From: Parvularculaceae bacterium | Lineage (GTDB): Bacteria > Pseudomonadota > Alphaproteobacteria > Caulobacterales > Parvularculaceae | Assembly (NCBI GenBank): GCA_013389125.1 | Contig: JACADX010000182.1 | Span: 1 to 5,569 of the forward strand | Direction of reading: 5' to 3' | DNA length: 5,569 bases | In this document: positions 1 through 5,569 of the stretch, piece after piece | Layout of the letters: each line of letters starts with the position of its first letter | Numbering within the stretch: the stretch's first letter is position 1 | Position numbers and translations under genes: made by a program | The notes under the pieces: model-generated | Seen by the model: the letters and a program-made list of their open reading frames with translations, nothing else | Databases searched by the model: none | Told to the model about the DNA's origin: nothing

Positions 1-35
1 CCGCCTTCGATAGGCGCGCAAAGGTCGCGACATGA
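1..35 (+). CDS. Probable 3' end of an upstream gene (fdsG expected), partial
   Basis: One open frame enters from the left edge (codons from position 3) and ends with TGA at 33-35, reading AFDRRAKVAT. Its stop would overlap the fdsB ATG as ATGA, the same arrangement seen at the fdsB-fdsA junction, and its third positions are mostly G or C. In known operons of this type fdsG, the NuoE-like [2Fe-2S] gamma subunit, precedes fdsB, so fdsG is the expected gene. The visible residues carry no diagnostic motif. A second frame ends at TAG 11-13 (RLR) and would leave an 18-base gap to fdsB; I cannot exclude it. Confidence 0.3.
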   Translation, partial: AFDRRAKVAT

Positions 36-1594
36 CCGCGCGCGCGAGCATCTTTGTCCCGCTCGACTCGGTTGCGATCGCGCTGGGCGCTGACGAGATC
101 GCGGCGGCGTTCATCGCCGTCGGCCATGATGTCGTGCGCACCGGATCGCGCGGCATGCACTGGCTTGAGCCGCTCATCGAGATCGAACGGGACGGCGTGC
201 GCTTCGGGTTCGGTCCTGTCGAGGCTGTGGACGTATCCACATTGATTGCGGCGATCGAGAACGGCCGCCCGCATCCGAAGTCGATCGGTCCGGTCGAGGC
301 ATTGCCCTATTTCAAGCGCCAGAAACGGCTCACCTTCGCGCGCTGCGGCGTCGTCGATCCCTTGAGCGTTGAAGACTACCGCGCGCATGGCGGCTTTAAG
401 GGGCTTGAGCGCGCGGCTTCGAAACCCGGCGCTGAGATCTGCGAGGCGATCCTCGAATCGGGCCTGCGCGGTCGCGGCGGCGCAGGGTTTCCGGCAGGCA
501 TTAAGTGGAGAACGGTCTCCGGCGCCGTCTCCGATCAGAAATACATCGTGTGCAACGCCGACGAAGGCGACAGCGGGACCTTCGCCGACCGCATGATCAT
601 GGAGGGCGATCCATTTCTTCTAATCGAGGGTATGGCGATCGCCGCGCGCGCCGTCGGCGCGACGCAAGGCTTCATCTATCTCCGATCGGAATATCCGGTT
701 GCGGCGCGCGTCATGGGCGCGGCGATCAAGGCGGCCTATGACGCCGAGATTCTCGGCACTGACGCTTTCGGCGCGGGAAGGCGCTTCGATCTCGAACTCT
801 TCATCGGCGCCGGCGCTTATATCTGCGGCGAGGAGACGTCGCTTCTCAATAGCCTTGAAGGCAAGCGCGGGGAGGTGAGAGCGAAGCCGCCTCTGCCGGC
901 GCTTGAAGGACTCTTCGGCAAGCCGACGCTCGTGCAGAATGTGCTCACGTTTTGCGCCGTTCCGACGATCATCGCCGACGGCGCGAAGGCCTATGCGAGC
1001 GTTGGCGTCGGCAAATCGACGGGAACGATGCCGTTCCAGCTTTCAGGCGACGTCAAGCATGCGGGACTGTTCGAGGCGCCGTTCGGCATGACGTTGCGCG
1101 CGCTCGTCGAGGATATCGGCGGCGGAACGCGTTCGGGTCGCCCCATTCGCGCGATCCAGATCGGCGGGCCTTTGGGCGCTTATCTGCCCCCGTCGCTGTA
1201 CGACACGGCAATTGATTACGAAGCGCTCGCCGCGATCGGCGCCGGCGTCGGCCACGGCGGCGTCGTCGTCTTCAACGACAGCGTCGATCTCATGCAGCAG
1301 GCGCGATACGCGTTTGAATTCTGCGCTGAAGAGTCCTGCGGCAAGTGCACGCCCTGTCGGATCGGCGCCGTGCGCGGCGTCGAGGTGATGGACCGCCTGC
1401 GGGACGGCGAGGACCCGCCGAAACACATGGAAGTCCTCAAAGATCTTTGCGAGCTCATGGTTGACGGCTCGCTCTGCGCCATGGGCGGCATGACGCCGAT
1501 CCCGGTCGAAAGCGCCCTCAAGCACTTTCCGGAAGACTTCGCTTTTCCATCGAAACGGCGTACATTCGGCGCCGGATCGGAGAAGCCGTCATGA
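32..1594 (+). CDS. fdsB: NAD-dependent formate dehydrogenase, beta (diaphorase) subunit FdsB
   Basis: This 520-residue NuoF-like flavoprotein would take electrons from FdsA through Fe-S clusters and reduce NAD+ at FMN, in the cytosolic FdsABG complex. Residues 1 to about 100 form an N-terminal extension without any cysteine, so it cannot bind a cluster itself; a degenerate thioredoxin-like domain is my inference. The FMN-binding core follows: the glycine-rich GLRGRGGAGFPAGIKW at 144-159, NADEGDSGTFADRM at 175-188 and GAGAYICGEETSLLNSLEG at 259-277, the FMN/NAD region known from NuoF. The C-terminal NuoF-type [4Fe-4S] site is complete: C436, C439 and C442 in ESCGKCTPCR plus C482 in GSLCAMGG. 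No membrane segment or signal peptide is visible. The ATG at 32 has AAGG at 21-24, seven bases upstream. The stop overlaps the fdsA start by four bases, which points to translational coupling. The electron-transfer role is known for the family; the subunit assignment rests on motifs plus the adjacent fdsA. Confidence 0.95.
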   Translation: MTARASIFVPLDSVAIALGADEIAAAFIAVGHDVVRTGSRGMHWLEPLIEIERDGVRFGFGPVEAVDVSTLIAAIENGRPHPKSIGPVEALPYFKRQKRLTFARCGVVDPLSVEDYRAHGGFKGLERAASKPGAEICEAILESGLRGRGGAGFPAGIKWRTVSGAVSDQKYIVCNADEGDSGTFADRMIMEGDPFLLIEGMAIAARAVGATQGFIYLRSEYPVAARVMGAAIKAAYDAEILGTDAFGAGRRFDLELFIGAGAYICGEETSLLNSLEGKRGEVRAKPPLPALEGLFGKPTLVQNVLTFCAVPTIIADGAKAYASVGVGKSTGTMPFQLSGDVKHAGLFEAPFGMTLRALVEDIGGGTRSGRPIRAIQIGGPLGAYLPPSLYDTAIDYEALAAIGAGVGHGGVVVFNDSVDLMQQARYAFEFCAEESCGKCTPCRIGAVRGVEVMDRLRDGEDPPKHMEVLKDLCELMVDGSLCAMGGMTPIPVESALKHFPEDFAFPSKRRTFGAGSEKPS

Positions 1595-4431
1595 CGATCC
1601 TCAAAGAGAAAGACTACGGGACGCCGCGCCCGAAGAGCGCGCGCAAGGTGCGGCTCAAGATCGACGGATTTGACGTCGAGGTCGAAGAAGGCGCTTCGAT
1701 CATGCGCGCGGCCGCGTCGATCGGAACGTCCATCCCGAAGCTCTGCGCAACAGACCGGCTGAACGCCTTCGGATCCTGCCGCCTTTGCCTCGTAGAGATC
1801 GAGGGCTGGAAGGGAACGCCCGCGTCCTGCACGACGCCGGTCGCGGACGGCATGATCGTGCGGACCGAAACGCCGCGCCTTGCAAGACTCCGGCGCGGCG
1901 TGATGGAGCTCTACATCTCCGACCATCCGCTCGACTGCCTTACCTGCTCAGACAATGGCGACTGCGATTTGCAGGACATGGCGGGGCGCGTCGGGCTCCG
2001 CGACGTGCGCTACGGCTTTGAGGGCGAGAATCACTTCGGCAAGGAGAAAGACCTCTCCAACCCCTATTTTCAGTTCGAACCGTCAAAATGCATCGTCTGC
2101 TCGCGCTGCGTGCGCGCGTGCGACGAAGTGCAGGGAACGCTGGCGCTGACAATCGAGGGGCGGGGCTTCAATTCGAAAGTCGCCTTCGCCGGCGCGAATT
2201 TTTTCGACAGCGAATGCGTCTCTTGCGGCGCCTGCATCGACGTTTGCCCGACCGCGACCTTGCAGGAAAAGAAAATCGCCGAACTCGGCGTTCCGGATCG
2301 CACCGTGCTGACGACTTGCGCCTATTGCGGCGTCGGCTGCTCGTTCAAGGCGGAACTCAAGGGCGATCAGGTCGTGCGGATGACGCCCTACAAGGAAGGC
2401 AAAGCCAATCACGGTCACTCTTGCGTCAAGGGCCGCTTCGCCTGGGGCTACGCCGCACACCCCGATCGCGTCACGGCGCCGCTCATCCGCGACAAGATCA
2501 CGGATCCTTGGCGCGAGGTCTCCTGGGACGAGGCGATCGGCTACGCCGCGCGCCGGCTCAAGGAGACGCAGCAAAAATACGGCCGCAAGTCGATCGGCGC
2601 AATCTCATCCTCGCGCTGCACGATCGAGGAAGTCTGGGTCGTTCAAAAGATTGTTCGCACTGCGTTCGGCAACAACAATATCGACACCTGCGCGCGCGTC
2701 TGTCACTCGCCGACCGGCTACGGGCTCAAGCAGACCTACGGCACGTCGGCAGGCACGCAGGATTTCGACAGCGTCGAGGACGCCGACGTCATCCTGATTA
2801 TCGGCGCCAATCCGACCGATGCGCACCCGGTCTTCGCCTCGCAAATGAAGCGGCGCCTTCGAAAGGGCGCGAAGCTCATTATCGTCGACCCACGCGCGAT
2901 CGATCTCGTCCGGACGCCCCATATCGAGGCTGCGCACCATCTTCAGCTTCAGCCGGGCACGAATGTCGCGCTCATCAACGCCTTCGCGCATGTCGTCGCG
3001 ACCCAAGGGCTTGTTGCGCAATCTTTTGTCGACGAACGCTGCGATCTCGCGTCGTTCCGGGAGTGGCTCGACTTCATCAAGCGGCCGGAGAATTCGCCCG
3101 AGCGCGTTTCGTCGATCACCGGCGTTCCCGCGGCGGACATCCGCGCCGCCGCGAGACTCTATGCGACTGGCGGGCGCGCCGCGATCTATTACGGCCTTGG
3201 CGTCACCGAGCACAGCCAGGGCTCGACGATGGTCATGGGCATGGCGAACCTCGCCATGGCGACCGGCAATATCGGGCGGCGCGGCGTCGGCGTGAATCCG
3301 CTCCGAGGCCAGAACAACGTGCAAGGCTCCTGCGACATGGGCTCATTCCCGCACGAATTCTCCGGCTATCGCCACGTGTCGGACGACGCAACGCGCGCGC
3401 TCTTCGAGAAGGCCTGGGGCCGACCGCAAGACAAGGAGCCGGGGTTTCGCATTCCGAACATGTTCGACGAGGCGGTCGGCGGCGCCTTCAAGGGCCTTTA
3501 CGTGCAGGGCGAAGACGTCGCGCAATCAGATCCCAATACGCAGCATGTCGAAGCGGCGCTGTTGGCGCTCGACGTGCTCATCGTGCATGACCTCTTTCTC
3601 AACGAGACGGCGCGGTTCGCTCACGTCTTCCTTCCCGGCGTCTCGTTTCTTGAAAAGGATGGCTGCTTCATCAACGCGGAACGCCGGATCAACCGGGTTC
3701 GAGCCGCCATTCCCAACAAGGCCGGAATGCAGGAATGGCAAGCGACGCAGGCGCTCGCGAATGCGCTCGGCTATGAGGCGATGAATTTCAGATCATCATC
3801 CGAGATCATGGACGAGATCGCGGCGCTGACGCCGACTTTCGCCGGCGTGTCGCATCGGATGCTCGACGAATTGGGCAGCGTGCAATGGCCCTGCAACGAC
3901 AAGGCGCCCAAGGGCACGCCGATTATGCATGAGGCCGGCTTTGTGCGCGGCAAGGGTCTCTTCGTCATGACGGAGTTCCAGCCGACGCCGGAAAAAACCA
4001 ACAGCCTTTATCCGCTCATCCTAACGACGGGCCGCATCCTGTCGCAGTATAATGTCGGCGCGCAGACGCGGCGCACCGCGAACGAGCAGTGGCATGACGA
4101 GGACGTTCTCGAAATCCATCCCGCCGACGCGGAAGCGCGCGGCGTCCGCGACGGCTGCTGGGTCGCGCTGAGGAGCCGCAAGGGCGAAATCGTCCTCAAA
4201 GCGCAGATAACCGAGCGCGTCGCGCCGGGCGTTGTCTACACGACCTTCCATCATCCGGAGACCGGCGCAAACGTCGTCACCACCGAATATTCGGACTGGG
4301 CGACGCAATGCCCCGAATACAAGGTGACGGCGGTCGAGGTGACGCCGGCCAATCATCGTTCGGACTGGCAGCGACGCTATGCCGAAACGCTTCCCGCGAT
4401 GCGCCGCGTCGTCGCCGAACCGGCGGAGTGA
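1591..4431 (+). CDS. fdsA: NAD-dependent formate dehydrogenase, alpha (Mo-bisMGD catalytic) subunit FdsA
   Basis: This 946-residue subunit oxidises formate to CO2 at a molybdenum bis-MGD centre and passes electrons along Fe-S clusters to FdsB. Cluster ligands are visible in order: [2Fe-2S] C52, C63, C66, C80; His-ligated [4Fe-4S] H112, C116, C119, C125; a two-cluster ferredoxin domain C167, C170, C173, C177 and C209, C212, C215, C219; and the catalytic-domain [4Fe-4S] C243, C246, C250, C278. K280 follows as the conserved lysine between that cluster and the pterin. The active site is C371-H372 (ARVCHSPTGYG), with the essential arginine at R572 in RGQNNVQGSCDMG. The Cys-to-Arg distance of 201 matches C386/R587 as I recall them from Rhodobacter capsulatus FdsA. 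The C-terminal dinucleotide-binding domain starts near LTTGRILSQY (811-820). There is no Tat signal or membrane segment, so it is cytosolic. GGAG at 1579-1582, eight bases before the ATG, supports the start. The gene overlaps fdsB by ATGA and is followed one base after its stop by fdhD. It is a cysteine, not selenocysteine, enzyme. Confidence 0.97.
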   Translation: MTILKEKDYGTPRPKSARKVRLKIDGFDVEVEEGASIMRAAASIGTSIPKLCATDRLNAFGSCRLCLVEIEGWKGTPASCTTPVADGMIVRTETPRLARLRRGVMELYISDHPLDCLTCSDNGDCDLQDMAGRVGLRDVRYGFEGENHFGKEKDLSNPYFQFEPSKCIVCSRCVRACDEVQGTLALTIEGRGFNSKVAFAGANFFDSECVSCGACIDVCPTATLQEKKIAELGVPDRTVLTTCAYCGVGCSFKAELKGDQVVRMTPYKEGKANHGHSCVKGRFAWGYAAHPDRVTAPLIRDKITDPWREVSWDEAIGYAARRLKETQQKYGRKSIGAISSSRCTIEEVWVVQKIVRTAFGNNNIDTCARVCHSPTGYGLKQTYGTSAGTQDFDSVEDADVILIIGANPTDAHPVFASQMKRRLRKGAKLIIVDPRAIDLVRTPHIEAAHHLQLQPGTNVALINAFAHVVATQGLVAQSFVDERCDLASFREWLDFIKRPENSPERVSSITGVPAADIRAAARLYATGGRAAIYYGLGVTEHSQGSTMVMGMANLAMATGNIGRRGVGVNPLRGQNNVQGSCDMGSFPHEFSGYRHVSDDATRALFEKAWGRPQDKEPGFRIPNMFDEAVGGAFKGLYVQGEDVAQSDPNTQHVEAALLALDVLIVHDLFLNETARFAHVFLPGVSFLEKDGCFINAERRINRVRAAIPNKAGMQEWQATQALANALGYEAMNFRSSSEIMDEIAALTPTFAGVSHRMLDELGSVQWPCNDKAPKGTPIMHEAGFVRGKGLFVMTEFQPTPEKTNSLYPLILTTGRILSQYNVGAQTRRTANEQWHDEDVLEIHPADAEARGVRDGCWVALRSRKGEIVLKAQITERVAPGVVYTTFHHPETGANVVTTEYSDWATQCPEYKVTAVEVTPANHRSDWQRRYAETLPAMRRVVAEPAE
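4425..4428 (+). promoter_or_regulatory. Ribosome binding site favouring the GTG start of fdhD
   Basis: GGAG lies inside the last fdsA codons, four bases before GTG 4433. The spacing is short, but it is the only Shine-Dalgarno-like run near either candidate start. The in-frame ATG at 4379 has no purine-rich site just upstream. Confidence 0.5.
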
Positions 4432-4432
4432 C

Positions 4433-5221
4433 GTGGTTTCGATCCGCCACTTCGGACAGCCGCCGGCGGTTGATCGCGAAATTGCGGCGGGGGACGCGCG
4501 ATGGCGCGTGCCGGAGGAAACGCCGGTCGCGCTGATCTGCAATGGACGCAATTACGCCGTGATGCTGGCGACGCCGGCCGACCTGGCCGATTATGCGGTG
4601 GGGTTTTCGCTTACGGAACGTGTTGTCGCGGATGTTTCCGACATCGAGGCGATCGACATCCATCAGGAGTTGCGGGGCGTCGACATACGACTGACGCTCA
4701 CTTCGGATGCGATTGAGCGCTTTGATGCGCGCCAGCAGCGGCGAAATCTCGTCGGGCGCGCGGGCTGCGGCGTCTGCGGCGTCGAAAATGCGGAGACGTT
4801 TTTCGAGAGGTTGCCGCGCGTCAGCGAACAAAAGGCGAAAATCGACGCGGCCGCGCTTTTGCGGGCGGCGGCGGATCTTGCGCGACATCAGCCGCTGAAT
4901 GCGCGAACGCGCACCGTGCACGCCGCGGCTTTTGCAAGTCCTGACGGCGAGATCTTGCTCGCGCGCGAAGACGTCGGCCGTCATAACGCGCTCGACAAGC
5001 TCCTCGGCGCGCTGGCGTTGAGCGGGTCGCCGACGGCGAGCGGCTTTGTCGTGATGTCGAGCCGCTGTTCCTACGAAATCGTCGAGAAATCCGCGCGAGC
5101 GGGAATTGAAGCAATCCTTTCGCTCTCGGCGCCGACTGCATTCGCGATCAATAAGGCGGAAGAAGCCAATATCGCGCTTTACGTGATTTCCTCAGCTCGC
5201 GCCGTGGCGATTGGGCGATAA
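4433..5221 (+). CDS. fdhD: Formate dehydrogenase sulfurtransferase / accessory protein FdhD (FdsC)
   Basis: FdhD takes sulfur from a cysteine desulfurase (IscS in E. coli) and delivers it to the Mo-bisMGD cofactor before insertion into formate dehydrogenase. The R. capsulatus homologue in the fds operon is called FdsC. The product is 262 residues from GTG 4433, close to the 277 of E. coli FdhD. Family motifs, numbered from that start: VPEETPVAL 26-34; the sulfur-carrying pair C112 and C115 in GCGVCGVEN; EDVGRHNALDK 179-189; SSRCSYEIVEK 209-219; and SAPTAFAI 232-239. The protein should be soluble and cytoplasmic. The start lies one base after the fdsA stop, so it is surely co-transcribed with its client. 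An in-frame ATG at 4379 would add 18 residues (MPKRFPRCAASSPNRRSD), but these overlap fdsA, look like an arginine-rich shadow translation and lack a ribosome site. Function is secure; the exact start is less so. Confidence 0.93.
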   Translation: MVSIRHFGQPPAVDREIAAGDARWRVPEETPVALICNGRNYAVMLATPADLADYAVGFSLTERVVADVSDIEAIDIHQELRGVDIRLTLTSDAIERFDARQQRRNLVGRAGCGVCGVENAETFFERLPRVSEQKAKIDAAALLRAAADLARHQPLNARTRTVHAAAFASPDGEILLAREDVGRHNALDKLLGALALSGSPTASGFVVMSSRCSYEIVEKSARAGIEAILSLSAPTAFAINKAEEANIALYVISSARAVAIGR

Positions 5222-5240
5222 ATGTCCCGCGCGATCGCCA
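5205..5240 (+). repeat. Inverted repeat spanning the fdhD stop codon
   Basis: TGGCGAT at 5205-5211 is the exact reverse complement of ATCGCCA at 5234-5240, with a possible inner pairing of GGG 5213-5215 with CCC 5226-5228. An alternative six-base stem pairs GGCGAT 5214-5219 with ATCGCC 5234-5239. The RNA could fold into a hairpin at the end of fdhD. No U-run follows, so this is not a standard intrinsic terminator; mRNA stabilisation, partial termination or chance are all possible. Confidence 0.35.
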
Positions 5241-5243
5241 TTT

Positions 5244-5263
5244 CCCGGACTTTGAAAACCGGG
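5244..5263 (+). repeat. Short inverted repeat CCCGG-N10-CCGGG
   Basis: CCCGG 5244-5248 and CCGGG 5259-5263 are perfect reverse complements around a ten-base A/T-rich loop. The stem is five G:C pairs and is followed by TAGAAGG, not a T-run. It could be a weak hairpin or a regulator half-site pair, and could also be chance in GC-rich DNA. Confidence 0.3.
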
Positions 5264-5290
5264 TAGAAGGCAGGCGCGCTCAATCGTTCG

Positions 5291-5298
5291 GGAGAGGA
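5291..5298 (+). promoter_or_regulatory. Ribosome binding site of the alcohol dehydrogenase gene
   Basis: GGAGAGGA is a strong purine-rich Shine-Dalgarno match that ends five bases before the ATG at 5304. It fixes the start of the downstream gene and is the strongest ribosome site in the window. Confidence 0.75.
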
Positions 5299-5303
5299 CC
5301 TTA

Positions 5304-5569
5304 ATGAAGACCAGAGCCGCCATCGCCGTTGCGCCCTTAAAGCCGCTCGTCATCGAGGAGATCGACCTTGAAGGGCCAAAGCCCGGCGAAGTGCTCGTTG
5401 AAATCAAGGCGACCGGCGTCTGCCATACCGACGCCTACACGCTCGAAGGCAAGGACTCCGAAGGCGTCTTCCCGTCGATTCTCGGGCATGAAGGGGCGGG
5501 GATCGTGCGCGAAATCGGCGCCGGCGTCACGAGCGTCGCGGTCGGCGATCACGTCATTCCTCTCTACAC
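5304..5569 (+). CDS. frmA: S-(hydroxymethyl)glutathione dehydrogenase / class III alcohol dehydrogenase, 5' part
   Basis: The first 88 codons are present before the window ends; family members are about 370 residues, so roughly a quarter is seen. The enzyme oxidises S-hydroxymethylglutathione, formed from formaldehyde and glutathione, with NAD+ to S-formylglutathione. The fragment begins MKTRAAIAVAPLKPLVIEEI. It carries the catalytic zinc ligands C40 (GVCHTDAYTLEGKDSEG, typical of class III) and H62 with E63 in the zinc-ADH signature GHEGAGIV (61-68). The third zinc cysteine and the structural zinc loop lie beyond the edge. A strong ribosome site precedes the ATG. Its place just after the formate dehydrogenase genes fits a route from formaldehyde to CO2. 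The symbols adhI, adhC and flhA are used for the same family. Classification as class III rests on the CHTDAYT/KDSEG segment; the remaining sequence is needed for full certainty. Confidence 0.9.
   Translation, partial: MKTRAAIAVAPLKPLVIEEIDLEGPKPGEVLVEIKATGVCHTDAYTLEGKDSEGVFPSILGHEGAGIVREIGAGVTSVAVGDHVIPLY

Larger units (their letters stand above)
5222..5303. other. Intergenic gap between fdhD and the alcohol dehydrogenase
   Basis: This 82-base stretch holds the right arm of one inverted repeat, a second small inverted repeat and the ribosome binding site of the next gene. I see no convincing -35/-10 promoter pair and no intrinsic terminator with a T-run. It is the only break in an otherwise overlapping or abutting gene string, so it is the natural place for a separate transcription start or an operon boundary. 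Confidence 0.6.

Noticed and set aside
1043..1926. Long antisense frames over the fdsB-fdsA junction
   Set aside because: They are shadows produced by G/C-rich third positions; no recognisable motif or good ribosome site, and the + strand genes are secure.
2605..3324. A 239-codon antisense frame within fdsA
   Set aside because: Low-complexity, Arg/Asp/Ala-rich shadow translation opposite the catalytic domain.
2088..3590. A 500-codon open frame on the + strand inside fdsA
   Set aside because: Its translation is very rich in arginine with no domain motif, typical of an off-frame reading of GC-rich DNA. The fdsA frame over the same bases has a full set of catalytic and cluster residues.
4277..4984. 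A 235-codon antisense frame across the fdsA-fdhD junction
   Set aside because: It covers two well-supported genes on the other strand and has an arginine-rich composition without motifs.
74..5238. The palindrome GCGATCGC at 74-81, 635-642 and 5231-5238
   Set aside because: Three copies exceed a simple base-composition expectation, but two are in coding sequence where GCG/ATC/GCC-type codons are favoured, and there is no regular spacing or context suggesting function.
5222..5266. A 14-codon frame (MSRAIAISRTLKTG) starting right after the fdhD stop
   Set aside because: It has no ribosome site and no recognisable leader-peptide character, and is too short to support without conservation data.
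5252..5303. TTGAAA at 5252-5257 as a promoter -35 element for the alcohol dehydrogenase gene
   Set aside because: No reasonable -10 element occurs at 16-18 bases; the DNA there is GC-rich.

Overview
The window carries the 3' part of a cytosolic, NAD+-dependent molybdenum formate dehydrogenase operon (fdsB, fdsA and the maturation gene fdhD/fdsC). After a short intergenic gap comes the start of a glutathione-dependent formaldehyde dehydrogenase gene (class III alcohol dehydrogenase, frmA/adhI type). All genes are on the + strand. Base composition is GC-rich with strong G/C preference at third codon positions. Gene order and protein type suggest a proteobacterium, most likely an alphaproteobacterium that handles C1 compounds (methylotroph, methanotroph or related Rhizobiales). 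The lineage is inferred from gene content and style; no taxonomic marker is present.

Layout: positions 1-35 probably hold the last codons of an upstream gene, expected to be fdsG. fdsB (32-1594) encodes the diaphorase subunit with FMN, NAD and one [4Fe-4S] site. It overlaps fdsA (1591-4431) by ATGA. fdsA encodes the large catalytic subunit, with a NuoG-like array of Fe-S clusters followed by a bis-MGD molybdenum domain that uses cysteine, not selenocysteine. fdhD (preferred GTG start at 4433, end 5221) begins one base after the fdsA stop and encodes the sulfur-transfer protein needed to activate the Mo cofactor. Positions 5222-5303 are non-coding, with two weak inverted repeats at or near the start of the gap and a good ribosome binding site at the end. 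The alcohol dehydrogenase begins at 5304 and is cut by the window edge.

Together the genes describe the end of formaldehyde dissimilation. FrmA oxidises S-hydroxymethylglutathione, a hydrolase not in this window would release formate, and FdsABG oxidises formate to CO2 while making NADH. FdhD makes FdsA competent. All cofactor-binding residues I could check in FdsB, FdsA, FdhD and the partial FrmA are present, so the genes look functional.

I see no mobile element, CRISPR array, RNA gene or new defence-like system. The points worth a second look are the missing fdsD gene after fdhD, the linkage of frmA to the formate dehydrogenase operon, the fdhD start site and the small hairpins in the gap.
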